From the NCBI RefSeq assembly GCF_003434055.1, contig NZ_QVEX01000009.1:62001-126000 (forward strand): a stretch of DNA of 64,000 nucleotides. The letters run 5' to 3'. The first letter of the stretch is position 1, and each line of letters starts with the position of its first letter. The position numbers were made by a program, and so were the translations under genes. The stretch comes from Enterocloster aldenensis (GTDB lineage Bacteria > Bacillota > Clostridia > Lachnospirales > Lachnospiraceae). The notes beneath the pieces were generated by a model that was not told the DNA's origin, did not search any database, and saw nothing but the letters and a program-made list of their open reading frames with translations. Shown piece by piece: positions 26,728 to 35,601 of the stretch.

Positions 26728-27546
26728 TTATACCACGAATATCCCAAACAGCGCTCCAATGATGCCCAGTGAGGTAAGGATTACAAGCACCCATGAAACC
26801 TTAACCTTTTTCTGAAGAAGCCCGTACACGCCCAGGGTCATCATAAGGGGCAGCAGGCTTGGCATGATCCCGTCCAGGATTCCCTGCACCGCCGTGGCTG
26901 AATCCCCGGCGCCCAGGCTTCCCGCTATCTGGATGTTAATCATGTTGGGAATCATTGCGCCAATTACCATGAGGCCGATAACCGCTGCGCCGTAGGTCAG
27001 CTTGGGCATCAGGCCAGACTCTTCCACCTTGTTTAAGAAGCTGGTCCCGAAACCATATCCGAACTTCAGGCACCAGTAGCGCACCAGGTACGCGGGTATG
27101 TTGTAAATCAGCCAGAACAGGATAGGGCCAAGGATGTTCCCGTTCAGCGCCAGGGACGTTCCGATCCCGGTGGCAATTACCCTTAGGGTCCCCCAGAACA
27201 TGGAATCCCCGATTCCGGCAAGGGGGCCCATCAGCGCAACCTTCACACTGTTGATGGAGGAGGTGTCAAAGTCGGCATTATCGGCATTGCTCTCCTCCAT
27301 GGCAGCGGATATCCCCATGATGGCAGTGGATACATAGGGGGTTGTATTGAAAAATTCCATATGGCGTTTGGCCGCTTCTATCTGAGCTTCCTTTTTCTCA
27401 TATATCCGCTTGATTGCAGGCAGCATTGCAAAACAGTACCCCATATGCTGCTGGCGTTCATAGTTCCAGGAATATTCAAGAGAAAGTGAACGTATGTAAA
27501 TGGACATCAGGTCCTTTTTCGTAATCTGGTTATTAGAAGTCCTCAT
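26728..27546 (-). CDS. PTS mannose-family IID component, module C
   Basis: 272 aa. TKKDLMSIYIRSLSLEYSWNYERQQHMGYCFAMLPAIKRIY, then HMEFFNTTPYVSTAI and GPLAGIGDSMFWGTLRVIATGIG, all as in EIID-AGA. Its ATG lies 14 bp inside the IIC gene and uses AGGAGG there. Confidence 0.93.
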   Translation of the reverse strand: MRTSNNQITKKDLMSIYIRSLSLEYSWNYERQQHMGYCFAMLPAIKRIYEKKEAQIEAAKRHMEFFNTTPYVSTAIMGISAAMEESNADNADFDTSSINSVKVALMGPLAGIGDSMFWGTLRVIATGIGTSLALNGNILGPILFWLIYNIPAYLVRYWCLKFGYGFGTSFLNKVEESGLMPKLTYGAAVIGLMVIGAMIPNMINIQIAGSLGAGDSATAVQGILDGIMPSLLPLMMTLGVYGLLQKKVKVSWVLVILTSLGIIGALFGIFVV

Positions 27547-28303
27547 CTTCCATTACCTCCTGTCTTACAACGGTCTGGCTGCCCTGCAGCTCCACCAGTA
27601 TCACTGCAAGCACACTTGCAAGCAGGGCGATCCCAAGCATGGGAATCCGTAAATACGCGCTGATTGTAAAGCCCAGCACAAAGAACACAACGGTTTTCTT
27701 TGTAAGGATCATGCGTGTCAGCAGCGCAATACCAAGCGCGGGGATGAATCCGGCGGCGGCCACAAGGCCGTTCTGGACAAATTCAGGGATGGACTCCAGC
27801 ACCCGGTTCATCACCGGTGTCCCCAGGTAGAACGCAGCGGCACAGATAATCCCGCGGGGAAGGCTCTTGACCACAAATCCGCCCAGGATATGCATCATTT
27901 CCATCTTCCTGAATTCGCCTTCTTCCACATACCTGTCCGCTTTATGGACAAAGACAGGAAGCAGTACAAGGGTAAGCAGGTTATCCACCACAAGGTACAG
28001 GGTTGCTATGGGAAATGCCAGGGCCAGGGCCACATCCGCCCCCTTGCCGGTTGAGATGGCAAAGGCCGCCCCCAGGATCCCTCCGGTTATGACGTCCGGC
28101 GGAACCGCTGCCCCAAGGGTGATGGAACCGATAAAGACCATCTCAAGGGTGGCGCCAAGGATGATTCCTGTCTTTAAATCCCCCAGCACAAGCCCCACCA
28201 GCACCCCGGTGATAATGGGACGCGACCCCAGATTGGTGCCCAGCATCCATTCGAATGTTACAAACATTGCTATGAATCCGATTAAAACTGCCTGCACTAA
28301 CAT
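27533..28303 (-). CDS. PTS sorbose-family IIC component, module C
   Basis: 256 aa, polytopic. SRPIITGVLVGLVLGDLKTGIILGATLEMVFIG and GAAVPPDVITGGILGAAFAI are the family signatures. The protein ends in MEDEDF, the same acidic tail that ends the module C IIA protein. Confidence 0.93.
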   Translation of the reverse strand: MLVQAVLIGFIAMFVTFEWMLGTNLGSRPIITGVLVGLVLGDLKTGIILGATLEMVFIGSITLGAAVPPDVITGGILGAAFAISTGKGADVALALAFPIATLYLVVDNLLTLVLLPVFVHKADRYVEEGEFRKMEMMHILGGFVVKSLPRGIICAAAFYLGTPVMNRVLESIPEFVQNGLVAAAGFIPALGIALLTRMILTKKTVVFFVLGFTISAYLRIPMLGIALLASVLAVILVELQGSQTVVRQEVMEDEDF

Positions 28304-28313
28304 AATAGTCCTC

Positions 28314-28787
28314 CTAAATGATTTCCTTTACTTCAATCTTTGCATCACCTGGAACCTGCCGTATCTCAATCCTGGTTCCCGCCTCTATTAATTCCCTTAA
28401 AAGGACCTCATCCTGGGCCGATACCGGAATGGTCTTATACAGCTTCTTAACCGCTTCCTCCCTGGGCTTTAAGCCGCCCAGGTTGATTTCCCTTATATTC
28501 CTGCAGGATACTGCCAGGCGGTGGGCGTCCTCAATGCTCTCCACTACGATGAAAAGCTTATATTTGTCCGTAACCCCGCTGTTCAGGGCCGTGATGGAGT
28601 CCTCGATGTTCTTCATCACCAGCTTTACCCCGTTGGGCTTGGCCAGCTTCAGGGTGGTTTTCCTGATTTCATCCTTCATGATCGCATCATTGGCAATGAG
28701 CATACAATCCACGTCCAGGGACTGTGTCCATGCCATGGCTACCTGCCCGTGAAGCAGCCTGTGGTCTACCCTGACTAATTTAATCAT
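28314..28787 (-). CDS. PTS mannose/sorbose-family IIB component, module C
   Basis: 157 aa. RVDHRLLHGQVAMAW holds the phospho-accepting His; the LIANDAIMKDEIRKTTLKLAKP strand-helix is typical. AAGGAGG before the ATG. Second gene of the module C operon. Confidence 0.92.
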   Translation of the reverse strand: MIKLVRVDHRLLHGQVAMAWTQSLDVDCMLIANDAIMKDEIRKTTLKLAKPNGVKLVMKNIEDSITALNSGVTDKYKLFIVVESIEDAHRLAVSCRNIREINLGGLKPREEAVKKLYKTIPVSAQDEVLLRELIEAGTRIEIRQVPGDAKIEVKEII

Positions 28788-28798
28788 ACCTTTCCTCC

Positions 28799-29218
28799 TT
28801 AAAAGTCCTCATCTTCCATATCCTGTTTTTCCATCATATCATTACAGTAAGCAATGGATGACCTGACCTGCGCAAGCACGGCCCGGATGGCATCCGGACC
28901 CACCTGGCCCGGCTGGTTAAGCAGCCCGATGACCAGAGGCAGGCTCATGCCTGCAACCAGGTTAACCCCCGGGTCCCCGGCGTACTTCATGAATTCATTG
29001 TTCACACTGCCCCCAAAAATGTCCGTAATGACAGTCCAGTGTTCTTCTGTTTTCCTTCCCGCCGCCCACTCCCCCACCATCTGTTCCAGGTTCATGGACG
29101 CTTCATCCACATAGGCGCAGAGACAATGGACATTCTCATTTGTCCCTAAAAGAAATGCCGCTGTCTCCTTCATGGCCCGCGCAAGGGAACCATGACTGGC
29201 CAACAGGAACTGTTCCAT
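28799..29218 (-). CDS. PTS mannose-family IIA component, module C
   Basis: 139 aa. LLASHGSLARAMKETAAFLLG carries the phosphorylated His; DIFGGSVNNEFMKY matches the second loop. The C-terminus MEDEDF repeats that of the IIC protein, with a 16-base identical DNA stretch at the two gene ends. First gene of module C behind a consensus promoter. Confidence 0.9.
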   Translation of the reverse strand: MEQFLLASHGSLARAMKETAAFLLGTNENVHCLCAYVDEASMNLEQMVGEWAAGRKTEEHWTVITDIFGGSVNNEFMKYAGDPGVNLVAGMSLPLVIGLLNQPGQVGPDAIRAVLAQVRSSIAYCNDMMEKQDMEDEDF

Positions 29219-29239
29219 ATTCCCACTCCTCTCTTCTGT

Positions 29240-29301
29240 TTATAATACATTATATAACATTATGTTACCACAAGTATACATCATCTAATATTGCCTGTCA
29301 A
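29240..29301 (-). promoter_or_regulatory. Promoter and GntR operator of module C
   Basis: On the minus strand -35 TTGACA (29301-29296), 17-bp spacer, -10 TATACT (29278-29273). Immediately downstream (29241-29268) is an AT-rich operator region, GTAACATAATGTTAT followed by ATAATGTATTATA, matching the operators of modules B and D. Confidence 0.8.
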
Positions 29302-29312
29302 TACCAGAAAAT

Positions 29313-29356
29313 AAAAATAGCATCTTAAACTGATATTCAGTCTAAAATGCTATCTC
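29313..29356 (-). terminator. Intrinsic terminator of the module C GntR gene
   Basis: On the minus strand ATAGCATTTTAGACTGA pairs with TCAGTTTAAGATGCTAT around a tiny AT loop, then TTTTATTTTC. It separates the regulator transcript from the PTS operon promoter. Confidence 0.85.
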
Positions 29357-29380
29357 TCGATATACAACCATCATACCCAA

Positions 29381-30100
29381 TCACACATAAAACTTAAGGC
29401 GCTCCGTACAGTACATCTGCCTGGAAATATAAAGGGGGCTGCCCCCGGAGTCCTCATGCTTATCCGTAAACAGCAGCAATGCCGCCCCAGGCTTCACTCC
29501 CAGGATTCCTGCATCCGAGGAATTGGCGTAACACACCTCAAGAATGCGTATATGTTCTCCCAGCCTGATTTTATGTTTTTGGAGGATTTCAAACAGCGAC
29601 TGGCTTAAATCCTCCCTTTCCAGAAACCCGAACCCTCCGTTATAGTGGTTCACCTCAATCATAGTGGGCACATCGTCCACGTAACGCAGACGCTTTGTGC
29701 ACAGGATTGTCTCGTCTTCATCCATGCCGAAGAATTCCACATCCGCCCTGGTGGGATAAATCCATGACACGCTTAACACTTCTGTCCTTGGCACCTTTCC
29801 CTCCTGAAAACAGGAATGGGTAAAGCCGATCTGGTCATCCACGGAATACAGGGCCTTCCTGGAAGCCACAAAGGTCCCTTTCCCCCTGGAGCGGACCACC
29901 ATCCCATCCTCCTCCAGCTCATTGATGGCTGAGCGCACCGTGATGCGGCTCACGTGGTATGTCTGCATCAGCTCTGCCTCAGACGGGATCCTGTCCCCTG
30001 GCTTCAGTTCCCCCTCATCCATCTTCCGGCTCAGTATGTCGATTATCTGCTTGTACATGGGAGTCATACTGTCCGGATTTACATTTTTACTTGTCCCCAT
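29381..30100 (-). CDS. GntR/HutC-family repressor of module C
   Basis: 239 aa from the ATG at 30100, which has GGAGG; the upstream in-frame ATG at 30118 lacks one. Winged helix at residues ~10-72 (LKPGDRIPSEAELMQTY, SRITVRSAINELEEDGMV, GKGTFV) and a UTRA domain ending in FYV. It shares the DQIGFTHSCFQEG segment with the paralogues (TGLTDSCRQAG / TGLTESCRRLG), so it belongs to the same regulator family as the module B and D repressors. It is upstream of and co-directional with the PTS operon but separately terminated. Confidence 0.88.
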   Translation of the reverse strand: MGTSKNVNPDSMTPMYKQIIDILSRKMDEGELKPGDRIPSEAELMQTYHVSRITVRSAINELEEDGMVVRSRGKGTFVASRKALYSVDDQIGFTHSCFQEGKVPRTEVLSVSWIYPTRADVEFFGMDEDETILCTKRLRYVDDVPTMIEVNHYNGGFGFLEREDLSQSLFEILQKHKIRLGEHIRILEVCYANSSDAGILGVKPGAALLLFTDKHEDSGGSPLYISRQMYCTERLKFYV

Positions 30101-30134
30101 CACACCCTCCATTTCCATTGTCTGTAATAGATAT

Positions 30135-30163
30135 ATTATAATACATCATAATACATTTCACAA
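30135..30163 (-). promoter_or_regulatory. Promoter and operator of module C GntR gene
   Basis: On the minus strand -35 TTGTGA (30163-30158), 17-bp spacer, -10 TATAAT (30140-30135). Two direct TGTATTAT half-sites lie in and beside the spacer, the same motif as at 52054 and 51879. Confidence 0.65.
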
Positions 30164-30192
30164 CATATTTCAATAGAAATCGGAGATACATT

Positions 30193-30220
30193 CAGATGGT
30201 GGGAGCGGATTTTCACACAC
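30193..30220. repeat. Fragment of the long-palindrome family, copy D
   Basis: CAGATGGTGGGAGC-GGATTTTCACACAC matches the right arm of copy A (9006-9033) with five mismatches in 28. It lies just downstream of the stop codon of the GntR gene. No matching left arm is seen, so it is a half element or a decayed copy. Confidence 0.55.
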
Positions 30221-30223
30221 ACC

Positions 30224-30988
30224 CTAAACTTCACTCCAATTCATGGACAGCTGGTTCACCTTATTGGATAGGAAAAACTTAAAGTGCCTGCCTGAAAGTA
30301 TCTGCTTGGTATAGTGCACCGGTATGCCTGTATGGGTGATGACGGTCTCCATCAGTACGAAAACAGACTGGGGAGAATCGAACTTAAGCAGCTGTGCCTC
30401 TTCTTCCGTTGCAATACTTGTCTCCAGCGTGATGGATGTATAGCAGTTATCCTCCAGCCGCATACCGGTACGGCGTTCAATCACCTCATAAAGGGACTGG
30501 TTTTCCATATCCACATCCAGAAGGAATTCAAACTGGCTGCAGGGCAGGCTTACATGCTCAATCATGACAGGCTTGTCATTCACATGGCGCAGCCGCTTCA
30601 GATATACAACGTCATCCTCAGGCGTAAGCTCCAGCTTTTTCATGATGGCCGTATTGGGCTTCTGCCGGTTCATGCCCAGCATATGGGTATAGGCGTTGAT
30701 ATTGTTCTCATGGCAGAACACGGTAAAGCCTTTAAATGTATTCAGGCTTGAAGAAATCTTAGGGGTCTGTACAAATGTCCCCTTACCGTGATGCGTGACC
30801 AGAAGGTCCTGCTCCACCAGGTCGGCAATTGCATTGCGGATGGTAATCCTGCTTACATTGTACAGTTCGCAGAGCCTGGACTCGCTGGGCAGGGCCTGTC
30901 CCGGACTGTACTCCCCGCTGGTAATCCTGTTCCTGATATCTTCCGCCACTTGCTGGTACAAGGGCACTGCACTGTTTGCATTCAGCAT
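30224..30988 (-). CDS. GntR/HutC-family regulator
   Basis: 254 aa. Winged helix at residues ~5-75 (YSPGQALPSESRLCELY, SRITIRNAIADLVEQDLL, GKGTFVQTP), then a UTRA effector domain with the LKRLRHVNDKPVMIEHVSLP segment common to the family. It has no catabolic gene directly attached. It is less similar to the other GntR proteins here but its promoter contains the same AT-rich palindromes, so it may add another effector input to the modules. Reverse-direction hairpin-poor 3' end; the palindrome fragment copy D abuts its stop codon. Confidence 0.87.
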   Translation of the reverse strand: MLNANSAVPLYQQVAEDIRNRITSGEYSPGQALPSESRLCELYNVSRITIRNAIADLVEQDLLVTHHGKGTFVQTPKISSSLNTFKGFTVFCHENNINAYTHMLGMNRQKPNTAIMKKLELTPEDDVVYLKRLRHVNDKPVMIEHVSLPCSQFEFLLDVDMENQSLYEVIERRTGMRLEDNCYTSITLETSIATEEEAQLLKFDSPQSVFVLMETVITHTGIPVHYTKQILSGRHFKFFLSNKVNQLSMNWSEV

Positions 30989-31095
30989 ATTCCACCTCTT
31001 TCAAAGACATACGGCCATCCCTTATGGATATCTTCCCTTAATACAGGGCTTGACACAAAGGTTCCATAAAGAGATGGCAATGTTGTTTTATGTGT

Positions 31096-31125
31096 TAATA
31101 TAATATTATATTACATTATATCAGA
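31096..31125 (-). promoter_or_regulatory. AT-rich palindromic promoter region of the GntR gene
   Basis: On the minus strand TATAATGTAATATAATATTATATTA: a -10 TATAAT followed by an extended dyad. No clear -35 was found (TTCCAA 16 bp upstream is the best). Confidence 0.5.
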
Positions 31126-31200
31126 TGTGGGGGAAATTGGAATACACTTTTATACAAATATTCTGTGCCGCACGGCCATTACCGGAACCTGAACAGACCA

Positions 31201-31228
31201 AATCAGGATGGCTGGCGCCATCCTGATT
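31201..31228. terminator. Stem-loop downstream of FCD-GntR gene
   Basis: AATCAGGATGG and its exact complement form an 11-bp stem. The U-tract on the minus strand is short (TTT), so termination is probable but not strong. Confidence 0.55.
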
Positions 31229-31245
31229 ATTACGCTTCACTATAA

Positions 31246-31920
31246 TCACACATACATCCTGTTCCCATAATTAGGATACAGGATATCCAGAAATGAATCA
31301 ATGTCCTTGCGCAGCTCATCCACCGCGCTGCCCACATTCTGGTCCATCAGATAATCAATCACCTTCAGGTGGTTCTCACACCCCATGCGTATGGAAATGG
31401 TCCCCCACCGCTCCCAGTGTCTCTGGGCATAGGCCCTTGTCATGATTCCTATGCTTTTTTGCAGCATGCTGTAGCAGTAATCATTGCCGCTGTAGGAAAG
31501 CAGCTTGAGGTGGAACCTGCTGTTGTTGTCCCAGTGCTCCAGGATGGTGGTGTCCTCATCACTGTTATGGCACTCTGTAAGGGTGAACTCCCTTAACTCC
31601 CGGATGTCCGCCCTGGTCATGATGGAAGCCGCGTCCCTTAGGCAGCCGGTCTCAATCATGATACGGAAATTAACAATATCCCGTATCTCCTTTTCGTTAA
31701 TCCTGACCACCTCATACCCGTACCTTGGGTGACTTATGAGTACGCCTTCACTGCAAAGCTCAATCAGCGCGTCCCTGATCGGGGATTTACTGACCCCATA
31801 CTTTTCTATTAACTGCTTTTCATTGATAATCTCATTCTGCTTGTAATTTCCCTCTATGATGTCCTTCAGAATAGAATCATAAATCTCAGTCTTAAGCGAC
31901 GAAGGCTTACCTCTTCCCAT
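31246..31920 (-). CDS. GntR-family regulator, FadR/FCD subfamily
   Basis: 224 aa. Winged helix at residues ~10-75 (KQNEIINEKQLIEKYGVSKSPIRDALIELCSEGVL), then an all-helical FCD effector domain (RDIVNFRIMIETGCLRDAA; His in EHWDNNSRFHLKLL and later EN-H residues for metal binding). This is the only FCD-type GntR here. It lies downstream of the opp2-M20 operon, and a distinctive palindrome occurs in both the opp2 and URO-D promoters, so it is the best candidate for binding those two. GGAGG precedes the ATG. Confidence 0.9.
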   Translation of the reverse strand: MGRGKPSSLKTEIYDSILKDIIEGNYKQNEIINEKQLIEKYGVSKSPIRDALIELCSEGVLISHPRYGYEVVRINEKEIRDIVNFRIMIETGCLRDAASIMTRADIRELREFTLTECHNSDEDTTILEHWDNNSRFHLKLLSYSGNDYCYSMLQKSIGIMTRAYAQRHWERWGTISIRMGCENHLKVIDYLMDQNVGSAVDELRKDIDSFLDILYPNYGNRMYV

Positions 31921-31974
31921 TTACTTACCCCTCCATGTCCTGTTCAGCCAAACGTATTTCTTTTTTGTTCCCCT

Positions 31975-32139
31975 TAGTGCAGACTTGTGTAAATAACGGT
32001 GAAGTCAGTGCCTGATATCTGAACCAGGAGTGCGTCTGCAAAGCGACGGCGTAGTGGGTGCTACGACTAGCTTTGCAGGCGTGCTCCTGGTCCAGATAGC
32101 GGGTGCTGAATTCATTGGTATTTGCGCAAGGCTGCACTA
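31975..32139. repeat. Long imperfect palindrome, copy B (165 bp)
   Basis: The element runs from TAGTGCAG (31975) to its complement CTGCACTA (32132-32139). Inner arms CCAGGAG-TGCGTC-TGCAAAGC and GCTTTGCAGGCGTGCTCCTGG close on the core CGTAG-TGGGTG-CTACG (32050-32065). Its right arm CAGATAGCGGGTGCTGAATT matches copy A (CAGATGGCGGGAATGAATT). The stop codon of the M20 peptidase gene is the last three bases of the element. Confidence 0.85.
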
Positions 32140-33555
32140 CAACATACGGTCTAACTCTAATAGGGATATTATATATGTTTTCAGGCCTTTTAGCAACATG
32201 TCAAAAGGCACACATTCATCCGGCTGGTGTCCCTGGCCATGGCCATTTTCAAAGGGGTTGGGGGCGTCCGGCACTCCGGGACCGAAACCAATGGCGCACG
32301 GCAGGTGCCTGGCATAGGTTCCGCCTCCCATTGTGTAGGGTTCATAGTGCCTGCCCTGGACATGGTCGCAGATTTCACTGAGCACCGGAATGTAGGGATT
32401 GTCAAGAGGCACATAGGCCGGAGCCGACAATTCGCCCACTGATACCGCAAAACCAAGGGATTCAGCCCGTTTCTTAAATCCTTCCACCACCTGTGCGCCA
32501 TCCACGGTAACCGGATATCTGGTATCAAAGGACACCTTCATCACACCGCTGCCTGCATGGACCACGCTGCCCACACAGGTAAGCCTGCCGGACTCCTTAT
32601 CTTCAAAGGGAATGCCGCAGCATCCGCCGTTATAGTCAGAAGTCATTTCAGCCACGGCCTTTACCGCCTCTGCCCCGCTGCCGGTAAGGAGGCCGCTTCC
32701 TGTCAGGGCTTTGGCCAGCACATGGACCGCATTGACGGAGCCTTCCGGAAATGCGGCGTGGCGGGAGATTCCAAGGGCGGTTACCTTTACATATTCCCCG
32801 TCCTGGTCCACACTGATTCCCCGGACACCGTCCAGCTGCTGCCTGGCATCCTTTAGGTCCACGCTGTTTATGACAGCCTCTGCCTTGGCCGGTATCACAT
32901 TGACCACGCTTCCGGCGTGGAAGGAAACAAGGTTTCCCTCAAACCCCCGTTCAATGTCAGCGCGCATCAGCCCTTTTTCCCCGTAACACACAGGAAAATT
33001 GGTGTCAGCCACCAGGTTGAAATCCGGCACCTGCTGGGTCCTGCAGAAATACTCAATGTCCTGCATCCCCGTCTCTTCAGACAGGCCATAATAAACCAGG
33101 ACATCATTCTTAAGTTCCATGCCGTGCTCCTTCAGATAGCGAAGGGCGTACAGGGCGCAGATGCCCGGCCCTTTATTGTCCCCCACACCCCGTCCGATTA
33201 GGAAGCCGTCTTTCATGGTACATTTAAGGGGCGGGTTATGCCATCCCTCCCCCAGGGGCACCACATCCAGGTGGGCGTAGATGCCGATCCTGCGCGGGTT
33301 CCGGGCAGTTCCCTTTACCAGCAGGCTGCCGCAGTAATATTCATGGTTTTCCACATGGAACCCATAACCGGCTGCCAGGGACGTCATCTCGTCCAGCACC
33401 TGCGCGCAGTTCTTTCCAAAAGGATATGTGTCATCCCCTTTTTCCGAGATACTGGGAATGGCCACCAGCCGGTCCAGGTCTTTTACAAATGCTTCTTTAT
33501 TCTTCTCAATCCACTCATCAATTCCCTGCATTAAGCTGCTGTCAGGTTTAAACAT
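32137..33555 (-). CDS. M20-family metallopeptidase (Sapep/PepV-type dipeptidase)
   Basis: 472 aa from the ATG at 33555 (GGAAGGAA upstream); the open frame to 33684 overlaps oppF and lacks homology. Zinc motifs: IYAHLDVVPLGEGW, GRGVGDNKGPG (bridging Asp), SEETGMQDIEYF (catalytic Glu-Glu), LVADTNFP and the C-terminal TMGGGTYARHLPCAIGFGPG His loop. Cytosolic dipeptidase-like enzymes of this group hydrolyse imported di- and tripeptides. It is the last gene of the opp2 operon, which fits peptide import followed by cleavage. Its stop codon lies in palindrome copy B. Confidence 0.88.
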   Translation of the reverse strand: MFKPDSSLMQGIDEWIEKNKEAFVKDLDRLVAIPSISEKGDDTYPFGKNCAQVLDEMTSLAAGYGFHVENHEYYCGSLLVKGTARNPRRIGIYAHLDVVPLGEGWHNPPLKCTMKDGFLIGRGVGDNKGPGICALYALRYLKEHGMELKNDVLVYYGLSEETGMQDIEYFCRTQQVPDFNLVADTNFPVCYGEKGLMRADIERGFEGNLVSFHAGSVVNVIPAKAEAVINSVDLKDARQQLDGVRGISVDQDGEYVKVTALGISRHAAFPEGSVNAVHVLAKALTGSGLLTGSGAEAVKAVAEMTSDYNGGCCGIPFEDKESGRLTCVGSVVHAGSGVMKVSFDTRYPVTVDGAQVVEGFKKRAESLGFAVSVGELSAPAYVPLDNPYIPVLSEICDHVQGRHYEPYTMGGGTYARHLPCAIGFGPGVPDAPNPFENGHGQGHQPDECVPFDMLLKGLKTYIISLLELDRML

Positions 33556-33598
33556 GGTACGGTTCCTTCCTTCATCCACTTTATGATATCCGATGCTG

Positions 33599-34576
33599 TC
33601 ATTCACACAGATGGCATGACACCATATGCCCATTGCCGATATCGTGAAGCTTTGGACATTCTGCGGAGCACCGCTCTGAGGCATATCTGCACCTGGTATG
33701 GAAATAACATCCTGCCGGCGGGTTCAAGGGACTGGGCACATCGCCTGTAAGGATCTCCCTCTTCATCTTGTTATCCACATCCGGAATGGGGATTGCGGAC
33801 AGCAGGGCTTTTGTGTATGGGTGCTGGGGATTATTATAAAGTTCATCCTTGGTGGCAATCTCCACGATCCTGCCCAGATACATGACCGCGATACGGTCAG
33901 ACACATACTTGACCACGCTCAGGTCATGGGAAATGAACAGGTAGGTCAGCTTTTTGGTCTTCTGCAGATCCTGTATCAGGTTCAGCACCTGCGCCCGGAC
34001 CGATACATCCAAGGCAGACACCGGCTCATCGCATACCACAAACTCAGGATCCAGCACAAGTGCCCTTGCAATCACGATACGCTGCCTCTGACCGCCGGAG
34101 AACTCATGGGGATAGCGGTTCATCATGTTTTCAGGCATTCCTACCAGTTCCATGATTTCCTTTACCTTCTGGATCCTCTCCTCATTGGTTCCCGTGCCAA
34201 AGGCATCCAGGGGAGCCTTAATCAGTTCCAGAACCGTCATCCTTGGGTTTAAGGACGCGTATGGATCCTGGAATATAAGCTGCATCTTCCTGCGCATCTG
34301 GCGCATCTGCTCTTTGTCATACTTTGTAATGTCATCTCCCCGGTAAAGGACCTGGCCCGCCGTGGGGTTGATCAGCCTTAGTATGGACCGCCCCAGGGTG
34401 GACTTTCCGCAGCCCGACTCCCCAACCACGCCAATGGTTTCGCCTTCATAAATGGAAAGGTTCACCTGGTCAACGGCATGTACGGTTTTCAGAGGTTTTC
34501 CCATGAAGGTCTTGGCAGTGACAAATTCCTTCTTCACATCTTTCAATTCAACTAATACATTACTTTTGTCCGTCAT
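33599..34576 (-). CDS. oppF: Oligopeptide ABC transporter ATP-binding protein (OppF)
   Basis: 325 aa from the ATG at 34576, which uses GGAGG inside oppD; a TTG at 34582 is an alternative. Walker [32 protein letters not shown] Q-loop, signature [15 protein letters not shown], Walker [15 protein letters not shown] and the Cys motif [15 protein letters not shown] are intact. Confidence 0.93.
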   Translation of the reverse strand: MTDKSNVLVELKDVKKEFVTAKTFMGKPLKTVHAVDQVNLSIYEGETIGVVGESGCGKSTLGRSILRLINPTAGQVLYRGDDITKYDKEQMRQMRRKMQLIFQDPYASLNPRMTVLELIKAPLDAFGTGTNEERIQKVKEIMELVGMPENMMNRYPHEFSGGQRQRIVIARALVLDPEFVVCDEPVSALDVSVRAQVLNLIQDLQKTKKLTYLFISHDLSVVKYVSDRIAVMYLGRIVEIATKDELYNNPQHPYTKALLSAIPIPDVDNKMKREILTGDVPSPLNPPAGCYFHTRCRYASERCSAECPKLHDIGNGHMVSCHLCE

Positions 34577-35561
34577 TTCCAAAACCTCCCTCCGGCGCGT
34601 ATTTCCAGCAGCGTACCTTCTGCTCCCCTATCTCATAGAGGCCCGGCTCCTGGTCAAAGCATTTGCTGCATGCCTCTGTACATCTGGTGCAGAACCTGCA
34701 CCCCTTTGGCATTTCACTTAAGTCCGGCACGGAACCGGGGATGTTGAACAGACGCTCAGAGGAATCCTGGTCCAGACGGGGGATGGACTTAAGAAGTCCC
34801 TGGGTGTAAGGATGGAGGGGATGCTTGAAAATGCTCTTCACATCACCGTACTCCATCTCCTTGCCCGCATACATGACCATGACGTCATCCGCCATCTCCG
34901 CAACCACGCCCATGTCATGGGTAATCAGCATGATGGACTTGTTTTCCTTTTCCTTTAACTCCCTCATAAGCTCCAGTATCTGTGCCTGAATCGTAACGTC
35001 CAGCGCAGTGGTTGGCTCATCGGCAATGAACAGCGCCGCGTTGCAGGAAAGGGCCATGGCAATCATGACACGCTGCCTCATACCGCCTGAAAGCTGGTGG
35101 GGATATTCCTTAAGGCGCTGGGCCGGGGAGGGAATGCCTACTTTCATAAGCATCTCCCGGGCCCTTTCCCAGGCTTCTTTTTTATCCATCTTACTATGCG
35201 CGGTTATTGTTTCTACAAGCTGCTTTCCGATGGTCATCACCGGATTCAGTCCTGTCATGGAGTCCTGAAAGATCATTGCAATCTCGTTTCCGCGTATCTG
35301 GCGTATCTCTTTATCGGAAAGCTTGGTCAGGTCCTTGCCCCCGAACAGGATTTCACCAGATGCAATCTTACCGGACTGGGGAGGAATCAGCCTCAAAATT
35401 GACATGCTCGTCACTGATTTACCGCAGCCAGACTCACCTACAATACCAAGGGTTTCCCCTTTCTTTATATTGAAGGATACGCCGTCCACAGCAGTAACCG
35501 TTCCATTCTTACCGGAGAACTGGGTTACGAGTTTTTTTACTTCAATCAAATTCTCAGACAT
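34560..35561 (-). CDS. oppD: Oligopeptide ABC transporter ATP-binding protein (OppD)
   Basis: 333 aa. Walker [18 protein letters not shown]-loop [17 protein letters not shown], signature [16 protein letters not shown], Walker [14 protein letters not shown] and the C-terminal [14 protein letters not shown] cysteines. Its 3' end overlaps oppF by 17 bp. Starts 40 bp after oppA with GCGAGG. Confidence 0.93.
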   Translation of the reverse strand: MSENLIEVKKLVTQFSGKNGTVTAVDGVSFNIKKGETLGIVGESGCGKSVTSMSILRLIPPQSGKIASGEILFGGKDLTKLSDKEIRQIRGNEIAMIFQDSMTGLNPVMTIGKQLVETITAHSKMDKKEAWERAREMLMKVGIPSPAQRLKEYPHQLSGGMRQRVMIAMALSCNAALFIADEPTTALDVTIQAQILELMRELKEKENKSIMLITHDMGVVAEMADDVMVMYAGKEMEYGDVKSIFKHPLHPYTQGLLKSIPRLDQDSSERLFNIPGSVPDLSEMPKGCRFCTRCTEACSKCFDQEPGLYEIGEQKVRCWKYAPEGGFGNDGQK

Positions 35562-35601
35562 TTAAATACCTCGCTTTTCGTATGGAACGTCCTGAACCAG
35601 A

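Noticed and set aside
30224..30988. Assigning the second GntR gene as regulator of the FCD or opp2 region
   Set aside because: Its promoter dyad resembles the module B-D type and no target gene is adjacent; left as an unassigned regulator.
33556..33684. 43-residue N-terminal extension of the M20 peptidase
   Set aside because: Overlaps the oppF 3' end in another frame and lacks M20 features.
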